Of a stretch of 64,000 bases of DNA, positions 16,938 to 25,605 are shown one piece after another. Source of the DNA: Sphingobium sp. AP50. GTDB lineage: Bacteria > Pseudomonadota > Alphaproteobacteria > Sphingomonadales > Sphingomonadaceae. The translations under genes and the position numbers were made by a program. Where the stretch lies: positions 372,001 to 436,000 of the forward strand of contig NZ_FNYZ01000001.1 of the NCBI RefSeq assembly GCF_900109095.1, written 5' to 3'. The stretch's first letter is position 1; each line of letters starts with the position of its first letter. The notes under the pieces were generated by a model. The model had not been told where the DNA came from, did no database searches, and saw only the letters and a list, made by a program, of their open reading frames with translations.

Positions 16938-17477
16938 GTGACTATAGCCCCTGATGCCGGCGGAATCCGCCACGCCCTGCGTGAAGCGACGATGGATGAC
17001 CATCGCCGGGTCGACGCCATCTATGCGGGCTACAGGCTCGATTCGGTGAACGCCTATCGCGCGTTCCTGATCGCCCATGCCCGTGCGCTGCCCGCGCTGG
17101 AGGATGCGGCCCAGCCGGAATCGCGGCGCCTGCCCCTGCTGGCGGACGATCTCGCATCGCTGGATGCCGCCATGCCCGCACCGCTCCTGCTCGACGCGCC
17201 GGATGCGGATGGCTTCCGTTGGGGCCTGCGCTATGCGCTTGAGGGATCGCGGCTCGGCGGCGCCATGCTGTCCCGCCAGGTCGGCGAAGGCCTGCCCCGC
17301 GCCTATCTGTCCGCCGTCCATGGCAAGGGCGAATGGATTGCCTTCCAGCGCGCGCTCGACAGCGCCGCAGCGGAGGGCGGCGAAGGCTGGCTGGATGACG
17401 CCGTGCAGGGCGCTCTGGCCGCCTTCGCCCTGTTCGCGCAGGCGGGGGAAGCCGAAAAGATTGCCGTCCATGGTTGA
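16938..17477 (+). CDS. bphO: Biliverdin-producing heme oxygenase (BphO type)
   Basis: Cleaves heme to biliverdin, the chromophore of the phytochrome encoded next. The 179-residue protein begins at GTG 16938, because the two nearby ATGs run into stops; AGGA lies 8 bases upstream. The pattern LREATMDDHRRVDAIYAGY places the proximal heme histidine at about H22, and the distal region RYALEGSRLGGAMLSRQV is the HO signature. The 3' end overlaps the phytochrome start by 8 bases, so both should be made together. Confidence 0.9.
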   Translation: MTIAPDAGGIRHALREATMDDHRRVDAIYAGYRLDSVNAYRAFLIAHARALPALEDAAQPESRRLPLLADDLASLDAAMPAPLLLDAPDADGFRWGLRYALEGSRLGGAMLSRQVGEGLPRAYLSAVHGKGEWIAFQRALDSAAAEGGEGWLDDAVQGALAAFALFAQAGEAEKIAVHG

Positions 17478-20028
17478 TCGGAACGGTACCGCGCCCGGCT
17501 TCGCCGTCGACCTCAGCAATTGCGATCGGGAACCGATCCATGTGCTCGGCACGGTCCAGCCCTTTGGCTTCCTGATCGCGCTGACCGCCGACTGGCTGGT
17601 ATCGCGCGTCTCGGCCAACAGCGCGCAGTTCATCGGCCTCTCGCCGCAGGAGATGCTGGGCAAGCCGGTCAGCGGCGTGCTGAGCGCGGAGGCGATCCAT
17701 TCGCTGCGCAATCGCATCACCCTGCTGCGCGGCCCCGATTCGGTCGAGCGCCTCTTCTCGATCCCGCTGATCGATGGCGGCCAGCCCTTCGACATCGCCG
17801 TCCATTTCTCCGGCCAGCTGGTGGTGATCGAGGCGGAACCCGCCGCCCATGACGAGATGGAGGCGAGCAGCACCGTTCGTTCCATGGTCGCGCGTCTGGC
17901 CCAGGCCGACAGCATGACCGCCTTCCTGCGCGATGGCGCGCGGCAGGTGCGGGCGCTGACCGGTTTCGACCGGGTGATGGTCTATCGCTTTGCCGATGGC
18001 GGCGACGGCGAAGTCGTGGCCGAAGCCCTGAAGCCCGGCATCGACAGCTTTTTCGGCCTCCATTATCCCGCCTCGGATATTCCGGCGCAGGCGCGTGCCC
18101 TCTATCTGCGCAACATCTTCCGCGTGATCGCGGACATCGGCGCGGATGCGGTGCCGATCGTGCCGCAGCTCGATCCCACCGGCGCGGCGCTCGACATGTC
18201 GCTGTGCATCACGCGCGCGGTGTCGCCGATCCATATCGAATATCTGCGCAACATGGGCGTGGGCGCCTCGCTTTCCATCTCGATCATTGTCGAGGGCAAG
18301 CTGTGGGGCCTATTCGCCTGCCACCATTATGCGCCGCGCCTGCCGACCTTTGCCCAGCGCAGCGCGGCCGAACTGTTCGGCCAGATATTCTCGATGATGC
18401 TGGAAAGCCGTGAGCGCGGCGATACCGCCGCCTATGAGGGCAAGGCGCGGCAGGTGGCCGACCGGCTGCTTTCCGCCGTGGCGCAGGATCATGACCTGCT
18501 GTCCAATGCCCGCTGGCTGGGCGACATCATCTTCGATACCATTCCGGCCGATGGCGTGGGCGTCTATATTGACGGCCAGATGACCTTTTCCGGCCTCACG
18601 CCGGACGAACCTGCCTTCGTCGCGATCGTCGGCATGCTCAATCAGGTCGCCGCCAGCCAGGTCTATACCACCGACTGCCTGTCCGCCGTGCTGCCCGATG
18701 CGGCCGCCTATGCCGATCGCGCATCGGGTATCCTCGCCATTCCGCTGTCGCGCCGGCCGCGCGACTATGTCGTGCTGTTCCGCGCCGAACAGCTCCGCTC
18801 GGTGCGCTGGGCCGGCAATCCGGAAAAGGAAATCGACTATGGGCCGAACGGCCCGCGCCTGACCCCGCGCAAGAGTTTCGAGGCCTGGTCGCAACTGGTG
18901 CAGGGGACGGCCTTGCCCTTCACCCCGGCCGAACTGCGCGTGGCCGAAGCGCTGCGCACCGCGCTGCTCGAAGTGATCCTGCGCCTGTCCGATTCCGCCG
19001 ATGCGGAACGGCAGCGGGCGCATGAAAAGCAGGAATTGCTGATCGCGGAACTGAACCACCGCGTTCGCAACATCCTGTCGCTGATCCGCGGGCTGCTGTC
19101 GCAGACCCGCGACAGTGCGCGGTCCGTGGATGAATTTATCGGCACGCTGGAAAGCCGCGTCCATGCGCTGGCCCGCGCCCATGATCAGATTACGGCCGAT
19201 CGCTGGGCGCCCGCGCGCCTCTATGACCTGATCGAGGTGGAAGCGGGCGCCTATCTGGGCGAACGGCGGGACCGGGTCCGGCTGACCGGCCCCAATGTTT
19301 TGCTGACGCCCGGCTGCTTCACCGTGCTGGCGCTGGTGCTGCATGAAATGCTGACCAACGCCGCCAAATATGGCGCGCTGTCGGACAATGGCACGGTCGC
19401 CATCGACTGGCGCGTCGATGGCGATGGCAGTCTGCTGATCGACTGGACCGAAAGCGGCGGCCCGGCGGTGGTCGCGCCCACGCGGCGCGGCTTCGGATCG
19501 ACCGTTATCGAACGGTCCATCCCCTATGATCTGGGTGGTCAGGCCGACATCAATTATCGCCTTGCCGGCATAGAGGCGCAATTCTGCATCCCCTCACGCC
19601 ATGTCGTGTCGGTGCTGCCCGACCGGGCGGGGGCGGAACGCGCCAAGCCCGCCGCGCCGGTTACTGCCGGCCTGCTCAAGGGGCGCAACGTCCTGCTGGT
19701 CGAAGATAATATGATCATCGCCATGGATGGCGAGGATGCGCTGCGGGATCTGGGGGCAGAGGTGACGACCGCATCCAGCGTCGGCCGCGCCCGCGAAGCG
19801 ATCGCGATCCAGTCGGTGGACATGGCCGTGCTGGACTTCAATCTGGGCCATGAAACCAGCCTGCCGGTCGCCGACCTGCTGGCGGAAAAGGGCATCCCCT
19901 TCCTCTTCGCCACCGGCTATGGCGATGGGCTGGAACTGCCGACCCGGTTCGAGGATGTGGTGCTGCTCAAGAAACCCTATTCCGGCGCGACGCTGGCGCA
20001 GGCCCTGGCCCCGATCATCGAAGCCTGA
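17470..20028 (+). CDS. bphP: Bacteriophytochrome HWE histidine kinase with fused receiver
   Basis: A red/far-red photoreceptor kinase of 852 residues. Order: N-terminal chromophore Cys C18 (DLSNCDREPIHVLG), PAS (about 20-125), GAF (about 140-310) with YPASDIPAQARALY and D203, PHY (about 320-505) including the tongue PRKSFEAW, a kinase of the HWE/HisKA_2 type with phosphoacceptor H530 (ELNHRVRNILSL), an ATPase domain (LHEMLTNAAKYGAL), and a receiver domain from about 740 with phosphoacceptor D789. The frame is open far upstream, but ATG 17470 gives the canonical N-terminus. A fused receiver without output domain suggests phosphorelay to an unlinked protein or use as a phosphate sink. Confidence 0.95.
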   Translation: MVDRNGTAPGFAVDLSNCDREPIHVLGTVQPFGFLIALTADWLVSRVSANSAQFIGLSPQEMLGKPVSGVLSAEAIHSLRNRITLLRGPDSVERLFSIPLIDGGQPFDIAVHFSGQLVVIEAEPAAHDEMEASSTVRSMVARLAQADSMTAFLRDGARQVRALTGFDRVMVYRFADGGDGEVVAEALKPGIDSFFGLHYPASDIPAQARALYLRNIFRVIADIGADAVPIVPQLDPTGAALDMSLCITRAVSPIHIEYLRNMGVGASLSISIIVEGKLWGLFACHHYAPRLPTFAQRSAAELFGQIFSMMLESRERGDTAAYEGKARQVADRLLSAVAQDHDLLSNARWLGDIIFDTIPADGVGVYIDGQMTFSGLTPDEPAFVAIVGMLNQVAASQVYTTDCLSAVLPDAAAYADRASGILAIPLSRRPRDYVVLFRAEQLRSVRWAGNPEKEIDYGPNGPRLTPRKSFEAWSQLVQGTALPFTPAELRVAEALRTALLEVILRLSDSADAERQRAHEKQELLIAELNHRVRNILSLIRGLLSQTRDSARSVDEFIGTLESRVHALARAHDQITADRWAPARLYDLIEVEAGAYLGERRDRVRLTGPNVLLTPGCFTVLALVLHEMLTNAAKYGALSDNGTVAIDWRVDGDGSLLIDWTESGGPAVVAPTRRGFGSTVIERSIPYDLGGQADINYRLAGIEAQFCIPSRHVVSVLPDRAGAERAKPAAPVTAGLLKGRNVLLVEDNMIIAMDGEDALRDLGAEVTTASSVGRAREAIAIQSVDMAVLDFNLGHETSLPVADLLAEKGIPFLFATGYGDGLELPTRFEDVVLLKKPYSGATLAQALAPIIEA

Positions 20029-20409
20029 CCGATCTGGCCGTATGACGGCGCCCGAAGCGGGATGACCTCACACTGAATCGTCATTGCGAGCGCAGCGAAG
20101 CAATCCAATGGCACGCCTATAGATTGCTTCGCTGCGCTCGCAATGACGGGTGGGGAGGCCGGTTGACGATCGTAACAGCGAAACGGACAGTTTCCAGCCT
20201 GTCCGTTGCATCCCCCCTGCCGCGCGCCGATCTGTCGATCATGTTCCGCGCCCGATCTCCTGTCCTATCGCATTCCGCCATGGCACTTTATCGGCCATGG
20301 AAGGGCGTGCTGCGGACTTTCCGATAGGATCGCGGTGAAGCAACAAAATATCAGAATCTGCGGGAAATATGCGAAGCTAAGCCCGCGCTCTCCTACAGCC
20401 GAGTAAGCC
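20029..20409. other. 381-base gap between bphP and the dioxygenase gene
   Basis: Holds the long inverted repeat at 20079-20148. In the remaining 260 bases I find no convincing gene: the short frames present lack ribosome sites and recognisable motifs. A promoter for the downstream gene probably lies in the more AT-rich part around 20340-20385. Confidence 0.5.
20079..20148. repeat. Perfect 27-bp inverted repeat, 16-base loop
   Basis: Left arm 20079-20105 begins CGTCATTGCGAGCGCAGCGA; the right arm 20122-20148 is its exact complement. With no T-run, it may still end bphP transcription through hairpin pausing. Sequences of this type (CATTGCGAGCGCAGCGAAGCAATC) are widely dispersed in alphaproteobacterial genomes. 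Confidence 0.85.
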
Positions 20410-21219
20410 ATGACCCTGCCCAGCCTCTTCATTCCCCATGGTGGCGGACCCTGTTTCTTCATGGACCCGTCCGATCCTGACCGACCGCACAGCGATCCGA
20501 TGTGGCATCCGATGCAGGAGTATCTGGCCGGCCTGATCGCCGACCTGCCCGAACGGCCAAAGGCGATCCTGCTTGTCTCCGGTCATTGGGAGGAGACGGC
20601 CTTCACCGTCCATGTCGGCGAACAGCCTCCGCTGCTGTTCGACTATTATGGCTTCCCCCCGCACACCTATACGCTGCGCTGGGACGCGCCCGGTGCTCCA
20701 GACCTTGCCCGTCGCGCCGCTACCCTGTTGCAGCAGGCCGGTTTCGCCACGGGGGAGGAGGCCGCGCGCGGCCGGGACCATGGCGTCTTCATCCCGATGA
20801 AGGTGGCGTTGCCCGATGCCGACATTCCGGTGGCGCAATTGTCGCTGCGCCATGATCTCGATCCCGCCGCCCATATCGCCGCTGGCCGCGCGCTGGCGCC
20901 GCTGCGCGATGAAGGCGTGCTGATCGTGGGATCGGGGATGAGCTTCCACAATCTGCGTGTCCGTGGTGCGCAGGCGATCGCACCCTCGACAGCATGGGAT
21001 TATGCCCTGACCGCCGCCGTCACCGATCCCGATCCAAAGGCCCGCGCCGCTCGCGTCGCCGACTGGGCGCATCTGCCCCATGCCCATTTCGCCCATCCGC
21101 GTGAGGAGCATCTGCTGCCGCTGATGGTGGCGCTGGGCGCGGGGGGCGATGACGCGGCGACCTGCACCCATCGCAGCAGCGTGCTGGGTTGGACCGTTTC
21201 GGGCTACCGCTTCGGCTGA
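20410..21219 (+). CDS. LigB-family extradiol dioxygenase, DODA/YgiD type
   Basis: A 269-residue class III extradiol ring-cleavage dioxygenase of the 4,5-DOPA dioxygenase (YgiD) group. The motifs are in order: FIPHGGGPCFF (H10, metal ligand), LLVSGHWEE (H59), FDYYGFPPHTYTLRWDAPG, and GRDHGVFIPMKVALP (H124). YgiD proteins open catecholic rings such as DOPA in vitro; the natural substrate is unknown. There is no clear ribosome site before the ATG. The last 16 bases overlap the convergent 2Fe-2S gene. Confidence 0.9.
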   Translation: MTLPSLFIPHGGGPCFFMDPSDPDRPHSDPMWHPMQEYLAGLIADLPERPKAILLVSGHWEETAFTVHVGEQPPLLFDYYGFPPHTYTLRWDAPGAPDLARRAATLLQQAGFATGEEAARGRDHGVFIPMKVALPDADIPVAQLSLRHDLDPAAHIAAGRALAPLRDEGVLIVGSGMSFHNLRVRGAQAIAPSTAWDYALTAAVTDPDPKARAARVADWAHLPHAHFAHPREEHLLPLMVALGAGGDDAATCTHRSSVLGWTVSGYRFG

Positions 21220-21758
21220 GCCGTTGGCCGGCCCAGCGCAGGCACTGTCCGCGCCGCATCCTCCGGGCTGATCCCCGATGGCGGCGCAGCGGCGACCTGT
21301 TCTTCACCCCGCATGATCCGGCCCGCCCGCTTGATCGCGCCACGCAGCCGGGGATAGATGCCGCAACGGCAGATATTGGTGATGGCGGCGTCGATCTGCT
21401 CGTCGGACGGATCATTGGTCCGGCGCAGCAGCACCGACGCGGCCATGATCATGCCGGGAATGCAGTAGCCGCATTGCGACACATTGTCCGCCGCGAACGC
21501 CTGTTGCAGCGGATGGCCGCGATCGGGCGACAGCGCCTCGATCGTGGTGACGAACCGCCCCTCGGTCTTGCCGATCGTCACCTGACAGGATCGCACCGCC
21601 TCGCCATCGATATCCACGGTACAGGCGCCGCAATCGCCGGTGCCGCAGCCATATTTGGTGCCGGTCAGGTTGGATGCGTCGCGCAGCGCCCATAGCAGCG
21701 GCGTTTCCGGGTCCATGCGATATTGCACCGGCCGGTCGTTGACGGTGAAGCGGGTCAC
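21204..21758 (-). CDS. 2Fe-2S subunit of a xanthine-dehydrogenase-family enzyme, orphan
   Basis: A 184-residue small subunit of the molybdenum hydroxylase family, nearest in layout to isoquinoline 1-oxidoreductase alpha (IorA). It binds two 2Fe-2S clusters: plant-ferredoxin type C38, C43, C46, C58 (YGCGTGDCGACTV) and the helical type C96, C99, C130, C132 (QCGYCIPGM and NICRCGIYPRL). Such proteins pass electrons from a large Mo-cofactor subunit. No large subunit or Mo-insertion gene is encoded in this window. A 35-residue Pro/Ala-rich tail follows the domain. The start overlaps the stop of DUF2721 by 4 bases. Confidence 0.9.
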   Translation of the reverse strand: MTRFTVNDRPVQYRMDPETPLLWALRDASNLTGTKYGCGTGDCGACTVDIDGEAVRSCQVTIGKTEGRFVTTIEALSPDRGHPLQQAFAADNVSQCGYCIPGMIMAASVLLRRTNDPSDEQIDAAITNICRCGIYPRLRGAIKRAGRIMRGEEQVAAAPPSGISPEDAARTVPALGRPTAQPKR

Positions 21759-22231
21759 GCCGCTTCTTCCTCCTCGACCTGATGATACAGCACTTCATTG
21801 CGGATATGGATGATCCGCGACGCCAGCCGGATTTCCTGAATGAAGGTAGCGAAGGCCGCGGCCTGCAACACCATCGCCAGGCTGAACAGGATGGCGACCG
21901 GCGTCCCCAGATGGGCGTTGAACAGGTTCCCGGCAAACAGCAGGATAACGACCAGACAGACGGCGCAGGCTGACGCGACCGAAAAGAAGATGGCGCTGTT
22001 CACCACGCTCATCCGCCGGTCGAGCACGCGGATTTCCCCGACCATCCTGTCATGCTCCTTGCCCCGCGTGGACAGCACCCATTTTTCCACATCGCGCGCC
22101 CGGTCGATAATCCGCGACAGACGGCTGACGCAGACATTCAGGAAGGCCCCGATGCCCGCCAGCAGGAAGACGGGGGCCAGTGCCAGCTGGATCGTCTGGG
22201 CGACCTGACTGACCTGGGGCAGGGGGATCAT
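21755..22231 (-). CDS. DUF2721 membrane protein
   Basis: A 158-residue inner-membrane protein of the DUF2721 family, function unknown. There are three hydrophobic segments: about 13-33 (IQLALAPVFLLAGIGAFLNV), 80-100 (AIFFSVASACAVCLVVILLF) and 108-130. Between the first and second is a charged cytoplasmic loop with SRLSRIIDRARDVEKWV, the family hallmark. It is translationally coupled to the orphan 2Fe-2S gene. Confidence 0.82.
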   Translation of the reverse strand: MIPLPQVSQVAQTIQLALAPVFLLAGIGAFLNVCVSRLSRIIDRARDVEKWVLSTRGKEHDRMVGEIRVLDRRMSVVNSAIFFSVASACAVCLVVILLFAGNLFNAHLGTPVAILFSLAMVLQAAAFATFIQEIRLASRIIHIRNEVLYHQVEEEEAA

Positions 22232-22243
22232 TATGCGGCACCT

Positions 22244-22279
22244 CTCATCCCGTGATGCTATCCTTCATCGCGGGATGAG
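22244..22279. repeat. 14-bp stem hairpin upstream of the DUF2721 gene
   Basis: CTCATCCCGTGATG (22244-22257) and CATCGCGGGATGAG (22266-22279), paired throughout with one G-U, 8-base loop. It begins 13 bases before the DUF2721 start and lies downstream of the aminotransferase gene. There is no T-run. It may be a processing or pause hairpin, or a structure limiting translation of the coupled pair. Confidence 0.55.
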
Positions 22280-22371
22280 GAGCAAGGGGTGCAGTCCGTG
22301 TTAAATGCGTCGCAAAACGCCACTTTTTCTCGTCATGGGGCTTCGGGAAGGCCTAAGCACCCATGCACGGA

Positions 22372-23583
22372 TCAGGCCGCGCCCTTGGTCGACGGGGTGT
22401 TGACGCCCATGGACTTGAGATATTGCTTGATGTTGCGGGCGGCCTGCCGCAGCCGCTGCTCATTCTCGACCATGGCGATGCGCACGAAGCCCTCGCCATC
22501 CTCGCCATAGCCCACGCCCGGCGCGACCGCGACCTTGGCATGGGTCAGCAACTGCTTGGAAAACTCAAGGCTCCCCATATCCTTGAGCGCAGGCGGCAAC
22601 GGCGCCCAGCAGAACATGGAGGCGCGCGCCGCCGGAATGTCCCATCCCGCCCGGCTGAAGCTCTCGACCAGCACGTCGCGACGCTTGTGATAGAGCAGCC
22701 GGTTCTTCTCGACGATATCCTGCGGCCCGTTCAACGCCGCGCAGGCAGCCGCCTGAATCGGCGTGAAGGCGCCATAATCCAGATAGGATTTCACCCGGGT
22801 CATCGCCGCGATCAGCTTCTTGTTGCCGACCGCAAAGCCCATGCGCCAGCCGGCCATGGAGTAGGTCTTGCTGAGCGATGTGAATTCGATCGCGACATCC
22901 TTGGCGCCCGGCACCTGAAGGATCGATGGCGTCGGATTGCCGTCATAATACAGCTCGGAATAGGCAAGGTCGGACAGGATCCAGACCTTATTCTCCTTCG
23001 CCCAGGCGACGAGGCGCTCGTAGAAAGCGAGGTCCACCGTCTCGGCCGTCGGGTTGGACGGATAGTTCACCACCAGAATCGACGGGCGCGGCACGGTGAA
23101 GGCCATGGCGCGGTCGAGCGAGCGGAAATAATTTTCGTCCGGCGTCGTCGGCACCGAACGGATGGTCGCACCTGCGATGATGAAGCCGAAGGTATGGATC
23201 GGATAGCTGGGGTTGGGTGCCAGCACCACGTCGCCCGGTTCGGTGATCGCGGTGGCCAGCGAAGCAAGCCCCTCCTTCGATCCCATCGTCACCACGACTT
23301 CAGTTTCGGGATCGACATCCACGCCGAAACGGCGGCCATAATAATTGGCCTGCGCCTTGCGAAGGCCGGGGATGCCGCGCGACTGGCTATAGCCATGAGC
23401 GCTGGGCTTCTGCGCGACTTCGATCAGTTTCGCGATCACATGGTCGGGCGGCGGCAGGTCGGGATTGCCCATGCCCAGATCGATAATGTCCTCGCCCGCG
23501 GCCCGCGCGGCCGCTCGCATCGCATTCACTTCGGCGATGACATAGGGCGGCAGGCGCTTCATGCGGTAAAATTCTTCGGACAT
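22372..23583 (-). CDS. PLP aminotransferase, AlaC / LL-DAP-aminotransferase group
   Basis: A 403-residue fold-type I class I/II aminotransferase. The start MSEEFYRMKRLPPYVIAEVNAMR is typical of the AlaC-like alanine transaminases that are often annotated as LL-diaminopimelate aminotransferase. PLP residues: N177 (NYPSNPTAET), D205 and Y208 (SDLAYSELYYD), and the Schiff-base lysine K239 (SLSKTYSMAGWR). The role is probably glutamate-pyruvate transamination; a role in lysine synthesis cannot be excluded. The reading frame is open far upstream because it crosses the divergent phaC gene, so the start is set by homology at 23583. Confidence 0.9.
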   Translation of the reverse strand: MSEEFYRMKRLPPYVIAEVNAMRAAARAAGEDIIDLGMGNPDLPPPDHVIAKLIEVAQKPSAHGYSQSRGIPGLRKAQANYYGRRFGVDVDPETEVVVTMGSKEGLASLATAITEPGDVVLAPNPSYPIHTFGFIIAGATIRSVPTTPDENYFRSLDRAMAFTVPRPSILVVNYPSNPTAETVDLAFYERLVAWAKENKVWILSDLAYSELYYDGNPTPSILQVPGAKDVAIEFTSLSKTYSMAGWRMGFAVGNKKLIAAMTRVKSYLDYGAFTPIQAAACAALNGPQDIVEKNRLLYHKRRDVLVESFSRAGWDIPAARASMFCWAPLPPALKDMGSLEFSKQLLTHAKVAVAPGVGYGEDGEGFVRIAMVENEQRLRQAARNIKQYLKSMGVNTPSTKGAA

Positions 23584-23720
23584 TATAGGGGCTTTCCTGA
23601 AAGCTCTCTGTAGGGAATAGTGCGTGACGCGCCGCTGGCATGTCACAATCTGGCTATAACCGCCTGATAGGGGACATGCCAGCGAAAGCGGCGCAGACCG
23701 ATAATGCCAGGAGGAGCAAG

Positions 23721-25466
23721 GTGGCCATGGATAAGACCGACGTCCTGGAGCCGCATCTGCCCAGCCTTGGCGATATGCAACAATGGACGCAGGTGATCGG
23801 GCGCGCCCAGCAATTGCTGCTGGAACAGGCGGCGGGCGCCACTGGCCAGACACTTCCCTTCGATCCTGCCCTCTTTGCGCGCATCCAGACCGGCTTTGCC
23901 GATGAAGGGCTGGCGCTGTGGCAGCGTTTTCTCGATTCGGGCGGTCTGCTACGCGATCAGCCCGATCCCGCGCCGGCTGACAGTCCGGCCGCGCGCAAGG
24001 ACCGGCGCTTTGCCGACCCGGCCTGGACCGAACATCCCTTTTACGACATGATTCGGCAGAGCTATCTGCTGCTGTCCGATTATATGATGAAGATGGCCGA
24101 CGCGGTCGATGGCGTGGACCCCCGACAAAAGGCCAAGTTGCGTTTCGCCACCACCGGCCTGCTCGATGCGATCGCACCCAGCAACTTCCCCTTCACCAAT
24201 CCCCAGGTGGTCGCGAAGACGATCGAGAGCGGCGGCGAAAATCTGGTCAAGGGCATCAAACATATGCTCGCCGACCTGGAAAAGGGCCAGCTTACCCATA
24301 CCGACGGCACCCAGTTCGAACTGGGACGCAATATCGCCTCGACACCGGGCAAGGTGATCCACGAAACCCCGCTCTATCAGCTGATCCATTATGCGCCGTC
24401 GACGGAGACGGTGCTGGAAACGCCGCTGATCATCTTCCCGCCATGGATCAATCGCTTCTACATTCTCGACCTTTCGCCCGAAAAGAGCTTCGTCAAATGG
24501 GCGGTGGATCAGGGAATCAGCGTCTTCCTGGTGTCGTGGAAATCGGCCGATGCGTCGATGAAGGACATGGTCTGGGATGATTATATCCTGAAGGGACAGG
24601 TCGACGCGATCGATACGGTGCGCGACCTGCTGAAAGTGAAGAGCGTCCATACGATCGGCTATTGCGTGGCGGGCACGACGCTGGCGGCCACGCTGGCGCT
24701 GCTGGCCGCGCGGGGCGAGGCGGAGAAGGTTGCCAGTGCCACTTTCTTCACCGCGCAAGTGGATTTCAGTCAGGCCGGCGATCTGACCCTGTTCGTCGAT
24801 GACGAGCAGATGAAGATGGTGGATCGGCTCTCGTCCAAGGGGTTTCTGGACGGGCGTTATATGGCCGCGACTTTCAACCTGCTGCGCGGGCGCGACCTGA
24901 TCTGGAACTATGTCGTCAATAATTATCTGCTGGGCATGGATTATCCGCCCTTCGACCTGCTCTACTGGAATGGCGACACCACCAATTTGCCGGCCCGCTG
25001 GCACCGCGATTATCTGACCCAGCTGTATCGCGACAATCTGCTGGTCGTGCCAGGCGCGATCAGCGTGGATGGGACGCCGATCGACCTGACCAAAGTGCAG
25101 ACGCCAGCCTATGTCCAGGCCGGTCGGGAAGATCATATCGCCCCGCTGGAAAGCGTGTGGAAGCTGACCGAAAATCTCTCCGGGCCGATCCGCTTCCTGC
25201 TGGCCGGGTCGGGCCACATCGCCGGGGTCGTCAATCCGCCCGCCGCGGGCAAATATCAATATTGGGCCTGCGATGAGCGCATGCCGACTCTCGACGCCTT
25301 CCTCGCAGCCGCGAAGGAGACGAAAGGGAGCTGGTGGCCCGACTGGCGCGTCTGGATCGAAAGCCTTGATTCGCGCCAGGTGCCGGTAAAAGGCGCCCGC
25401 GTACCGGGCAAGGGTAAGAGCAAGGCGATCGAGGATGCGCCCGGCCGTTACGTAAAGGCCCGGTAA
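23721..25466 (+). CDS. phaC: Class I poly(3-hydroxyalkanoate) synthase
   Basis: Polymerises (R)-3-hydroxyacyl-CoA into PHA granules. A 581-residue PhaC with the N-terminal domain DPAWTEHPFYDMIRQSYLLLSDYMM and the alpha/beta-hydrolase core. The lipase-like box GYCVAG contains the catalytic Cys at about 315, with the Asp in GREDHIAPLESV and the His in GSGHIAGVVNPP. The frame is open back to 23640. An AGGAGGAG lies 6 bases before the GTG at 23721 and 12 before the ATG at 23727, so the GTG is preferred; conserved residues begin later and do not decide. The gene is divergent from the aminotransferase, and the phasin gene follows. Confidence 0.94.
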   Translation: MAMDKTDVLEPHLPSLGDMQQWTQVIGRAQQLLLEQAAGATGQTLPFDPALFARIQTGFADEGLALWQRFLDSGGLLRDQPDPAPADSPAARKDRRFADPAWTEHPFYDMIRQSYLLLSDYMMKMADAVDGVDPRQKAKLRFATTGLLDAIAPSNFPFTNPQVVAKTIESGGENLVKGIKHMLADLEKGQLTHTDGTQFELGRNIASTPGKVIHETPLYQLIHYAPSTETVLETPLIIFPPWINRFYILDLSPEKSFVKWAVDQGISVFLVSWKSADASMKDMVWDDYILKGQVDAIDTVRDLLKVKSVHTIGYCVAGTTLAATLALLAARGEAEKVASATFFTAQVDFSQAGDLTLFVDDEQMKMVDRLSSKGFLDGRYMAATFNLLRGRDLIWNYVVNNYLLGMDYPPFDLLYWNGDTTNLPARWHRDYLTQLYRDNLLVVPGAISVDGTPIDLTKVQTPAYVQAGREDHIAPLESVWKLTENLSGPIRFLLAGSGHIAGVVNPPAAGKYQYWACDERMPTLDAFLAAAKETKGSWWPDWRVWIESLDSRQVPVKGARVPGKGKSKAIEDAPGRYVKAR

Positions 25467-25529
25467 GGCACGGTTTTTTCTCCGATAATCCATTCGGACG
25501 ATTGCGGCTGAACAGCGTGGATGACATTT

Positions 25530-25592
25530 TTGCTGCACTGCACAATGCGTCTTGCAATCTGCCAACGAAACCTATATTGTGCAGTGCAACAA
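25530..25592 (+). promoter_or_regulatory. TGCA-rich inverted repeat before the phasin gene (PhaR-like operator)
   Basis: TTGCTGCACTGCACAAT (25530-25546) and ATTGTGCAGTGCAACAA (25576-25592) are inverted, 16 of 17 bases matching. They flank a possible promoter (TTGCAA at 25552, TATATT at 25573). PhaR repressors of Paracoccus and Rhodobacter bind TGC-rich sites before phasin genes until titrated by PHA granules. No phaR gene is in this window. Confidence 0.6.
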
Positions 25593-25605
25593 ACGGAGGA
25601 TGGTC

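Noticed and set aside
20150-20338. Short frames in the bphP-dioxygenase gap
   Set aside because: Overlapping in several frames, no ribosome site, low-quality composition.
22372-24177. 601-codon version of the aminotransferase
   Set aside because: The extra 198 codons cross phaC and its promoter and are Arg/Ser/Pro-rich; the conserved protein starts at 23583.
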